Source: Porites lobata | Lineage: Eukaryota > Cnidaria > Anthozoa > Scleractinia > Poritidae | Length of the DNA stretch: 64,000 bases | Reading direction: 5' to 3' | NCBI GenBank assembly: GCA_942486035.1 | Contig: CALNXK010000033.1 | Location: forward strand, 2,877,001-2,941,000 | Part shown: positions 10,778 to 22,571 of the stretch, in pieces | Numbering within the stretch: position 1 is the stretch's first letter | Layout: each line of letters starts with the position of its first letter | Notes under the pieces: generated by a model | What the model was told of the DNA's origin: nothing | Database searches by the model: none | Seen by the model: the letters and a program-made list of their open reading frames with translations, nothing else | Position numbers and translations under genes: made by a program

Positions 10778-13700
10778 ATGGCTGAATTTGGAAAGGTTTC
10801 CTCCGCAGTGAATCGCGATCAAGATGACATAGATCTCGAACAGGTAAGCTTTTAAATGCTATCGAACTATTTTAATTGCATTTTGATGACATCTTTTTTT
10901 GAACTGATAGGTCAAGCCACAAAACCGCGTAGATAACGATGAATTTAGGAAGGTTTTCGATCGGCCATATGTAGCGCCGAGGCCTTCAGAATCAGGATAT
11001 GATCCCAGTAGCGAAGTCCAAACCTCTCATTACGACTACAACTTTGATGAAAAAGATTACAAAAGTAAGTTGACAATTTTGTATTCCTTCTAGAAAATTG
11101 CTTTTATTGACCATGTATTTACTGTGTTATTAATTTAGCAATTATCTTTTTTTCTAAAACCCTTAAGAATGTACTTCGTTTTGGTCAGATGTTAGCCTAA
11201 ATAAGCTTTTCTTAATATTGTAAAATCGTAAACACCATATATGATGGTCATGATTTAGCTCTTTGCGATATTGCTGGTTAAGCATGTTTGAGACTATGAC
11301 TCTTCCAGATAGTTTAGAATACTTGATCAGATTTGCAACCTATACGCGTTTGAATATTTGGTTTGTTCTAAGCTAAAATAAGAACTAACATGTTTTGTGT
11401 CAGTGAACCATGTGATCTCAGACAGTAAACCGTTCCAACAAAGGTTGGAAAGGGCGACTTTTATCTTTTTTTATGGAAATCAGCTGTCCTTTTAAATCTA
11501 AGGGTGGATTTCTCTTGTCGGGTAATTTTTACATGCATGTACATGTAAAATTTTACTGGCATAAATAAAATAGAGGCAAGACAAGGAAAAATTAAAGCTA
11601 TGTTCATTCAATGGAGTGTTGAGCTAAACATGAAGTTTAGTGAGGTTCAACTTTGTTGTTTACGCCAACCATTCGTACACTGCCTCTATTTTATTTGCAA
11701 ACGTAAATTTTGTGCACTTACACACGTACAAATTGCGCAGGAGTGGAAATCCACCCTTACAGAAGACCATTTTTCATGCATTGGAAAGTATCCTAAAATG
11801 TTACCTAGGAAGTGGCCATTTCTGCATTCTGGTAAAACATAATTTTTCCTGACAGGGCAGAAAATTACAAGAAAAAACCCACTCTCCACTAGATTGAATT
11901 CTCTATATATGATAGGGAAGGAAAAGGAACCACTGTGTGCTGCACATGCGTTAATCGTGCATTATAAAATGGAATGCACTGTTCTAAGTTATAAAGGTCA
12001 ACTATACTAAAAATATAATAAAGTAATATTCTTGCATGAAGCGCTTATGATTTCAGGATGATCAGAAGTTTTTCAAATGGGAAGTTTAATAGTTGAAGTT
12101 AGTGGCTGATTTTACCGTCTTTTACTACATAATAATAATAAGAAGACGAATATAGCACAGCAGAGTAGCTAGCCTGGCCATGATCTTACTAGACCAAATA
12201 GCTTTTGGGCCAGCGCGAAAACCATACCAGATAGTGGTGTTAAATCCAGACCTTCAGATAAGGGGGGGTCATCCAGACCCTGAGATAAGGGGGGAACCTC
12301 AGTCTCAAAAAAAATTTTATTCAGCCCCTCGGGCCTCAGTTTGGTCTAATAATAATAAGGGAGTCCGGGGGGCCCTCCCATTGATCCACCACCAGATACA
12401 GCTCCTGTTCACACGTAAGAATGGTGCTTTTGGCGTGATTTCTGTAACGGAGCAAAGCTGTGCTGCGCTGTGTCAATCTCTAAAGTAGATGGTCACATAT
12501 TGGATAGTTGTTATACTGGATAGCTTTTCATGTTGGCATGAAAAGCTGTCCCGTATAGGGTGAACATATCCTTAAAATAAGTGTCAAATTTTCTGGGGTT
12601 GTCAACTGACAGTGTTAAATGACCTGAAGCCAGTTCTTTAGCTAGCAGTGGTTTGTGCCCCTGGCAGCTTATTTTTACTTTTGGACAAGAAGAGACTTTT
12701 TTCCATAAACACGGTATGATTGCACATGTTCATAGCCCATGTACTGATAATTAAATTTTATCTCCTTTTCCTTTGTTGCACACAGAAAAGGATCTGCATG
12801 TAATTATAGCAAAGAAAATAGGAAACATGTGCACACAAATTTATTTAGTTGCCAGAGAGGGGCTTAAACCTCAGTCCTAACAGTCTCAGGTTTTAATATT
12901 TTCTCATCTCATAATAATAAAATAAGATCTTGCATAATTTGGGCACCCTCGGCTGAGTATTGGTCTACACTATTAACCCGTAATCAGTGGACATGTCAAC
13001 CAACATTAGTAGCCAGCTCTCGGTGTACAATTCAGTTGACATCAGTTGGCCGTGTGTTGGCCAACATGCCGATCTAAGTATTGGCCAATAGTGTCAACCT
13101 ATACTCAGCTGAGGGGTGCTGAAATTACACAACACCATAAAGTATTTTGTAATAAGTATTATTTGATCGGGAATGGTAATGATCTCCTGTTTTTTTCTAG
13201 GTCGTCGAATATCTTCTACCAGGTACCATGAACCTTTGCAAAGAATTCACTCCCGTTCCCGTTTGCACAAGCTAGACAAAACCGATGGCAGCTCAAGAAA
13301 GGAAAAGAGAAAATCTCGAGAGCTGAGAGAGGTTAATGTTTTACCAAAAATCAATGAAGGACAAGAGCATAAAGGTCATTACAGTGATTCAGATGAAAGG
13401 CCTCGCAGCTTGACAGATTTTCCTTCAGTTAAGAAGCGTCATCATCATCATCATAGACATCATAGCCGGCATCATCATGAACCAAAAGATGTCAAGGATA
13501 AGAAAGAAAATAAAGATGCTAAGGATCTCAAAGATCTCCGAGAGAAATCTCACCATCATCATCATCGGCACCATCATCATCGTCGTCCCCCAATACCTGC
13601 TGTTCATCAACACAGGACCATTTCCGAGAGGGAGCAGCTTCAATCTCGGCTTCGTTCTGGGGCTCTAACACTGCGAGAGATCGAACCCATCCAAGAACGT

Positions 13701-16700
13701 TTAGCTACTGAAACAGATGAAGCAAGCCAGTTGGCTAAAAGAGATTTAGAAGAGATGGCATGTAAGTTATGATAATTTAGACAGATATTTTACTAGTGGC
13801 TCTTTTATAACCAGAACTACAGTTAGCTTTTGCTTATAAGACCCCCTCTCCCCCCACCTCTCCCCAGTATATAGGCCCATCTACCGATCTACCTGTGGAC
13901 AAAAATACATCAATTATGTGCACCTCCGAATATAAATGTTTAGACCAAAGTCCTAGGCTTGCAGCCTTATTTGCCTGGAGCAAAATGCTTAGATAGTGCA
14001 AACCACTCCCTGTCCCACCCCCATTACTGTGACTGCTTTAAAAAAGGATGTTTTCCTCAGGGCATCGTTTTGAGGACCTCAGAGGATTGAGAAGGCGCCG
14101 CCCCCATCTTCCACGCCATAAATCTGGGATGAAAACACATTTTAGCCACACAGATATCAGCAAAAGTCTTCAACGATTTCCTGTCAAGTATGATCATAGC
14201 CCTCGTGAGGTAAAGTGAATAAATCCTTTAAGCCCTGAGAGTGATCAGCATCAAATTTCTCCTTATAATATCAGTGGTTTGTAAAACAGAGTAGTCATGA
14301 GAATTACAGACATGATCACTCAAGACGAATTTGCTTGATATTTTATCAACTTCTTCCCACTACTTCTGTAGGAAATGAATAGGGGCAGCAATTGAGAATT
14401 CAAACTTTGATCTTAGGGGTTAAAGGGTTAATGGAATTCTTCTTTGAGCAGTTTGAAGATTAAATATATAACTGTTCAATGATTGTCTTTGAATTCAACA
14501 GAGGAATTAAGTCACATCTTGCATGTTGTTTGTGTTGTGGTTATAAACAATACGCTCTTGAAATTGCTTAAATCCTAGCAGTGTGTGGAACACTTGCCAA
14601 ACATTAACCTTTTATATGGCATATTGCTTTGCGTGAGTCTCTTGGTGGCTCAGGGGAGGATTGACGTTGCTTTAGTAACCGTTTATTAAAAGCCCTGAAA
14701 GTGATCAGCATCAAATTTCTCCATGTAATGTCAACAGTTTAGTAGTGAGAATTACGGACATGATCACACAAGATGAATTTGCTTGATATTTTATCAACTT
14801 CTCCCCACTACTTCAGTACAAAATGAATTTGGGTAACAAATGAGAATTCAAACTTTGGTCATAGGGTTTAAGGGTTAAATTATCTTTCAGGCATTCATAG
14901 AGTTGGAACAACTAACAAAGCATGGAGAAGAAATGGAGTGGAAAGAGACTGCACGTTGGATCAAGTTTGAAGAAGATGTTGAAGAGTCCAATCGATGGGG
15001 AAAACCACACGTAGCTTCACTTACATTTCACAGTCTCCTGGAATTACGCAAAGGATTGGAAAAAGGTGAATAGTTCTTTTCTTTTTTGGTGCAAGAAGTC
15101 AGCTACAAAAGAGCTGAAAGCTACTAAAAGCAGGCAGGCACTAACTGTCACAGTATGCATTGTTTTGTGCAAATGGCCTGGGGCCTTGTTCTGGTCTTTG
15201 TGTTCTTTCACCTTGTAACACTTGGTATTAAAAAAGTTGTTTTCGTTTATATCATCAGTTATATGTCATCTTGTCCTCAATATCTTCAAACTAATAGGTC
15301 AGACAGAAGAAGGTGGATGGGGAAATGAAAAGTCTTGTCTGATCTGGCTTTTCAGGAAATAGATTTTCTGCTTTGCAGTCAGCGGAAAGGCAAGAGTTTA
15401 GCTATTACAGGTTAAAATTATATTCAGGTTAAAATGTTTTAACCTAGGTTGATTCTCAATTTCCTTTGTCCCTTAGCCCTAATTCATTAATTTATTGTTA
15501 GGGTTAGGAGACAAAGAAAATTGAGAATCAACCTAGGTTAAAAAATTCTAACCTGAATTTAGTTCTGACCTGTAACAATAGTCAAGTCAAGTGAACTAAG
15601 ACAAGCTTTTCACAGTGTATGCCCCAATTTATCGTTGCGTTTCATTAAGGTACTTTAACCCCCTGTTAAAGCAAACTAAGAAATTTTTGTCTTCAATAAA
15701 TCTGTTTCTTTTTTCTTAAACAGGAACTGTGTTACTGGACCTTGAGAAATTTGATTTGCCAAGCATCGCTGAAGCTGTTGTGGAAAACATGGTCATCACC
15801 GACCAATTGAGCCAAACAAACAGTAACAAAGTTCTGGCAGCTTTACTTTTACGACACAGGCATCAGCATCAACTGACCCCTCCCATGCCAAGACGTCCTT
15901 CATCTTACAATCTTCTGGGGATGGCGAAGAAGGAGTCTAAAACCTCATTCCCTCCAGTTGATTCTGAACATAAAATACCTGTAGCAGAGACCGAAGGTGA
16001 AACAGTGGAAGATGGCACCATTCGGTTAAAAATTGATGATTCTTTTGATGATGTGGCTTTCCAAGAAATGAGCCAGGTACTGAAAAATCCTGATGCATAT
16101 TACATATAAAGCTATTCATAAAATTTTTGTGTGTAATCTTTCTGAGAAAGTGGAGAAATGTTCGGCTTTGTATAGACAAGCCTTTGTTTGACCATATTCC
16201 GGAATTAAAAATAAATTAATAGTAAACTTTTGAGATCACTCGGTTGAGTATTCACAACACCATTAATCCTGTAACTCTGGTCGAAATACAGCTTTGAAAT
16301 ACCATTAGCTTTGCAGTGGTCCACAAATCTTGGCAAGAGAGATTTGTTACAAAATTTCTGTCTATTTTTATTCTGGAATACAATCAATCAAACATGCACT
16401 TATTGTCTTACATTGATTGAATAAATGCAAAACCAATAGTCTCTTAAGTTTTTGATCCACTTAGCAAACATGTATGACCCTGTTTGTATCCTAATATAGT
16501 ACTTCCCTTTTGACAGTTGCCACTGACAACAGATGACAACAAAGAGCAAAAGCCCGACGTCACGTTTGCCCCAGAGCCAGTTGTCGAGGGAGGCAAAGGA
16601 GTAAAACAAGAATCAGACGTGAAAGGAAAAATTCCCGAGGGTGCGGAGGCCACAACGGTACTTGTGGGTACACTTGATGAACTTGAGCACTCGGTGTTGG

Positions 16701-19700
16701 CATTTGTTCGCCTTGCTAAGGGCTGTGACCTGAACATTACTGAAGTTTCTATTCCTGTCCGATTCTTGTTTGTCTTGTTGGGACCAAGTTCTGGCGAAGA
16801 GTCATATCATGAAATTGGACGATCTGTTGCTACCTTAATGTCAGACAAGGCGAGTCATTCATTTGATTTAAGAGGCATTGTCGAATTTATTTGTATAAGT
16901 GTACCATCTTTACTTGAATAAGCACTGCCTCTGATTAAGTGCTGCCTTCAATAAATGTTTGATTGAATCCAGGTACCATTCAGTTTACATACACAGTAGA
17001 GGCTTCGAATATTTCAATATTTAACCTCTGATTTTTGTATTGGATGTTCTTTTAGGCCTTTCACGACATTGCTTACCGTGCGGACTCCCGTGAGGATCTC
17101 TTGACGGCTATAAATGGTTTTCTGAGTGATACAGTTGTTTTACCACCTGGAGAGTGGGATCGTAATGTCCTTTTGCCCATTCTCATAGAGCAGAGCAGAG
17201 CCCTGGCACGGAGAAAAAAGATGGCGAAGGCTGGTAAGAGCCTAATCAGGTTTTCAAACAGGGAGCCCTGGAGTCAAGCTCTCCCTTACATGGTGCATAG
17301 AAAGTCAATTTTAAACTTTGCCTTCGCGAACATGTTTTAGCCCAGTAGCCATTTTAACTAGGCTGAAAAAAAACTGTTTGATGAGCAGGATAATGTATTA
17401 CTCCTTATCAATATTAATTACAGTACAAGCAGTATTATTTCTTGCTTTTTATTAATTCATTGTAATGATAAGTGTCAGTAATATTTTCACAATGTCAGGT
17501 CAGCTTGAAGACCAGTTCTCAATCCACATGAATGTATTAGGAATTTAAACGAATTTGTCGTACGGTACTTTGGAATAATAATGATTTTTAATCTCCCAAA
17601 AAATCTTCACTCACCTGTTGGGCAAGTGGAAAACGGAATTCACTAGCCCGAATGTCACATCAAGGAGCCCCAGGCTTGTGGATGCAGCTCTCTCTCTATG
17701 CTGCCATAAGGTTATTAGCAATCATGTGAATTTACCTCAAATTTCTTTTTAAAATGGATGTCCACCGGACACCTGGACTCCCTTTCTGTCTAATTTTATA
17801 ATGGTCACTCTTAAGACTTAAGGGGTGAAGTGTAGAGGCTGAACCTAGGTTGGTAAGGGCCACAAGTTTATTAGCCTTGGGCTATTAAGTGTTACCCTTG
17901 TTAAATGAAGGCATTATTTATTTATTTACAGGGTTGTCATTAAGAGCTGGGGGCGGGGGTTTTTCTCCGGCTACTAAGGGAGTGGCCCCCGGCTACTTTT
18001 ATTGGAAAATAGAAGAAAAATAGAGCAAAAAGAAATCCCTAGCCGTTTGATTCCCCGCCTACTTGTTGTATTTACCCGGCAACTTGAAATCTTAGTGACA
18101 ACCCTGATTTATTTATTTATTTATTTATATAAAGAGCATTCTTTGTTTTCAGCTCTTGCAGCAGTTGCAGAGGAAGAAGAAGATGATCCTCTGGAGCGAA
18201 CAGGTTCCTTTTGTGGTGGACTTATCCAGGATGTCAAACGACGGACCAAAGTTTACCTCAGTGACTTCACAGATGGTTTTAATATGCAGTGTCTTTTGAC
18301 GTCAATATTTCTCTACTTCTCCGTCTTTGCACCCAATGTTGCATTTGGGAGTATTCTAGCCAAGAAGACTGATGGTTGGTTGGGAGTCTCGGAAGTCATC
18401 TTCGCAACTTGCCTTTGTGGAGTACTGTTCGGATTGTTTGCGGGGCAGCCTTTGATTATCATTGGAACCACTGGCCCTGTACTAGTGTTTGAACAAACTA
18501 TATACAATGTAAGTACCACAATATTCATATGCTTTGATTGGTGTTTCTTCACTAGTATTGCAAAAACTGTTGTTGGCTCGCTGTTTAGTGTCCTTTTAAT
18601 CTCTTGTATTATCTTTTATTTTTCTGTATCATTATTATTATTATTATTAATTTCAGATAAATATAGATAACTTATTAGTACCATTTATTAGTAACATTTT
18701 AGACATTTTTGTAAATGCATTGAGGCATATGCGAAATGCGTAATAAGCACCACTGTTATTATTATTATTGTTACTATTATTACATCATCTGGTGATGACA
18801 CCTGTCTGCAACAACTGCCTTTCTTAGTGACTAGGTGAGTGCATGAAAGCTTCCAGTTTTGGCACAGCCAACCCCTACATAGAATTAAATGGCCATGACT
18901 GGTAAATCTCCATGTCCTAGCCATGCATGAGCCCAATGTCCCATCATCAAGTATCAGTGACAAAGATGTGGTGAAAAATGGTGGTGGGAGGTGGGGGGTG
19001 TTGGGGGGCTGGTGGTGGCAGGTAGGTGAGATGCAAGGGCTTAATATCTTGAAATTTATTTTGCCCAAAGAACTGAAATCAAAGTTGTTTGATGTCGTCA
19101 TACTTTTTTCAGTAACTTGTTATCAAATATCTTTAGTTTAAAATTTCAGATCCTTTCTGGATAACAGCCCACCTACGAGAAATAAGTGTTAATGTTGACC
19201 TAAGGGAGGGGTAGGTGGTCCGTTACCCAGAAACCACAATTGATCATAAAGTTCATTGCTTTAGGCAGATATTATGCTTGGCTAAATTTCTTTCACTTTT
19301 TTTCATGCTAGTTTTGTAACAGTTATCAAGTGGAGTTCCTTGTGTGGCGCTGTTGGATTGGCTTCTGGGTCATGATTATTCTTTTTGGTGTAGTCGCACT
19401 GGAAGGTTGCTTTTTAGTGCGTTACTTCACGCGTTTTACTGAAGAAATATTTGCTACCCTTATCTCTGCAATTTTCATCTATGAAGCTATTCACTTTTTA
19501 GAAGAGGTAAGAATATTACTAGTTTGTTGCAATTCTGTTTGTGGTATCTGAGTTTCCTTTAACAGAAACCTTATGCGTATGAGTTCTATTGAAGTTTAAT
19601 ACTCAACTAATAATATAGTTAAGCTAATGAATCAGCGGAGGGGTTTTTGGAAGGTTTTGCGAGCCTTATATAATAATTAAATATGAGTACCAGTAAGCAA

Positions 19701-22535
19701 TATTAACTGCTAAAGAGGAAGGGGATTATTTCAATGGCATGTAACTGTCAAACTGTCAGCCTGACCATCAGTGCCTTATTTCTCCTAGCAATGTCACTGC
19801 GGGAATCAATTCGCCACTTTAAAAACGAGAACAAAACAGAGCTGAGTTAGCTTTCGCAAAGACTTTTGAGATCGTTACTCAGGGTTTGCAAATTTTATTG
19901 ATGAGTGGAGTCAGTGTGACTTCTGCTTCACAAATTTTGGGGTCATTTTGGAATATTTGGAGTCAAGTATGAGACTTTCGAGCACGTGGTCCTGGCATGT
20001 ATACACTATCATGAGGGATACATGAAGTAGCTGTGGCGGTCCGCTGACCTGGAAAGGTCAAATCCATGATGGCGGTCATCGAGTAAAATTTGATCGTAAT
20101 TTACCCTCTTCCTGTTTTGTTGTGCAGTATAATTCTTTAATTTTGATGATTTAATTAAGGTTTACAATGTTTACAATAAACATAAATTGTATTTGTTGCA
20201 AAAAAGGTAAGGACAAAACTGTCTTTGTTACCGAAAATTTCTGGAGTCGAAGTGGCTCCCTGTTTGTTACTAAAAATTTTTGGAGTCGAGGTGACTCCCT
20301 CCATAACCTCAGTGGAGTCATCTGAACAATAAATTTTGGTGTAAAATACGACAAATTTGGCGTATTTGCGAACCCTGGTTACTGGGGACGTCATTCAGCT
20401 ATTTGCTAATTTGTTTACTGTGTCCACATTTACAATGCCAGAAGTCTTTGCAAAAGTTTACTTGGCCCTTCTCGTTTCTAAAGTGGCTAATCAAAGAAAA
20501 TGGTCATAAAAACATAGAATTCCTTGATTTGTAAACAAAATACTCAGGGCTGTCAAGAAGCTAAGAGCTGGAACAAAAATCAACCAGAAGAACTTCTATA
20601 CTGTTTATTTCCTTCCTTCATTTCATTTCATTTCACTTATTTTTCCATTTCATTACAAATAGTACAAGATAAATCACATACTAACGTTAGAGCTTAAGTC
20701 GTAGAAAGTTTACAATACTGCAATAAACTACAGTTAAGATCATTACTTTTAAATAAGGTTGTCACAAAAAGAAGAAAAAAAATTGAAGAATGGAAAGGAG
20801 AGGGGCCCATCAGGGTTAATTAATATTGTGCCCCTAAAATAATGTAATATTAGAAACTATTTTTAATTAGGTTCTAAAAAAACAGTGATTTAGTAAGTTT
20901 TTTAGTTGGTTTATTTCTGACTGATTGCGGAATACCATATATTCCAAGAAAACCTTCCAGTACAGTCCTAGGGGAAAATCTCCTTCAGTTTGTTTGAAAT
21001 GAAGGTATAACTGTTGTCTACTAAAAAATTATAAATTGTACATACTGATCCACTTAAAATCTTCCCGATAGCTCTGCTCTACTAAGTGTCTTCATCAACA
21101 GTGAATGAAATGTAGGGAGCACTGTGTGGAAAATATTGAACATAATCATTACATTTCCAGGTGTTCAAGAAGGACCCTCTGGAGAAGTCTTACTCAGAAG
21201 TCCCTTGTGATGGAACAAAACAGACCAAAGGGCGGCCAAACACTGCCTTGCTTTCCACTATTCTGGTCCTTGGAACCTTCTTTGTTGCTTTCTATATGCG
21301 CAAGCTGAGAACAAGTTACTTTTTTGGAAAAAGGGTTTGTGTAATCATAGTTGAGTCTTAATAATGCGTATTGTCGATGTCCGTATGTAAATAGAATTTA
21401 TATTATGTTGCAGGTAAATTCTTTTTCGAAGAAAACTTTGTTTTCTATGGTTTTTTTTAATTGCTTATAAGGACTAGCCATCTTTAACTAAAATTATTGT
21501 TTTCTTTCATTAGGCCAGGAGACTTGTCAGCGACTTTGGAATTGTCATTGCTATGGCTTCCATGTTGCTTCTTGACATCTTTGTTCATGACAAAGTCACA
21601 ACACAAAAGATTTCCATTGGTGATCCATTTCATACTGGCTTCACACCATCACGAAATAAAGACAGAGGATGGTTTATTAATCCCGGGGGGATGACAAAGC
21701 CAATGGGATCTGGTTGGATTTTTGCCGCTATAATTCCTGCTTTGTTCATTGGAATTTTGTTATTTATGGAAACTGAACTAACTGGAGTTCTTATAAACAA
21801 GAAAGAAAACAAACTTCTCAAAGGAGCAGGCTTCAATTTAGACCTGTGTGTGATGGGACTGTTGTCGTTTATTTGTTCGTTAATGGGATTGCCTTGGATG
21901 TGTGCCGCAACTGTGCGCTCAGTCTCTCACCTGCAGTCATTGACAATTTGGAGTACATCTCATGCGCCTGGTGTAAAACCTCACATTGTTGAAGTAAAAG
22001 AGCAAAGAGTCACCAACATTGCTATACATGTACTCACAGGTAAGAATTGGGATTGACTTGAATCAGCTATACTACATATCAACGTATTCAGCTTTATTTC
22101 ATGTAGGTCAGTTTTAGAGCTAAAACATACTAAAAATGTAGTAACATGTGTTTTGTAATTTTGGTGATTGGAAGAAATCTCTGCTAACCACACTTTTCTA
22201 CCTAATACTCAGGGTGCCAACAAAGTCAGTTTTACAGCCTGCCATTCGGGCAAGCTGTAGCTAGCATCTACTAGCCCACAAGTCATTTCAACTAGCCCCA
22301 AAACCCTTTTTGATTGGCAGGATTGATTACAATCCTTCTGTATTTTGAACTTCATCCAAAAGCAGCACTTGCCTGTCGGACAAGTTAAGAACAAAACTCA
22401 CTAGCCCGATAGAAAAATCCACGAGCCCCAGGCTATGGGACACGACTTTCTTTGCACACTAATACTACTACTACTAAATAATTATTTTTGTTGTTGTTGT
22501 TGTGGTTATTGTTAGTGTTTAGTTCATGATACAGA

Positions 22536-22571
<36 letters not shown>

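Noticed and set aside
13425..13643. Met-rich minus-strand frame opposite the His clusters
   Set aside because: It is the antisense shadow of CAT/CAC histidine codons in SLC4 exon 3.
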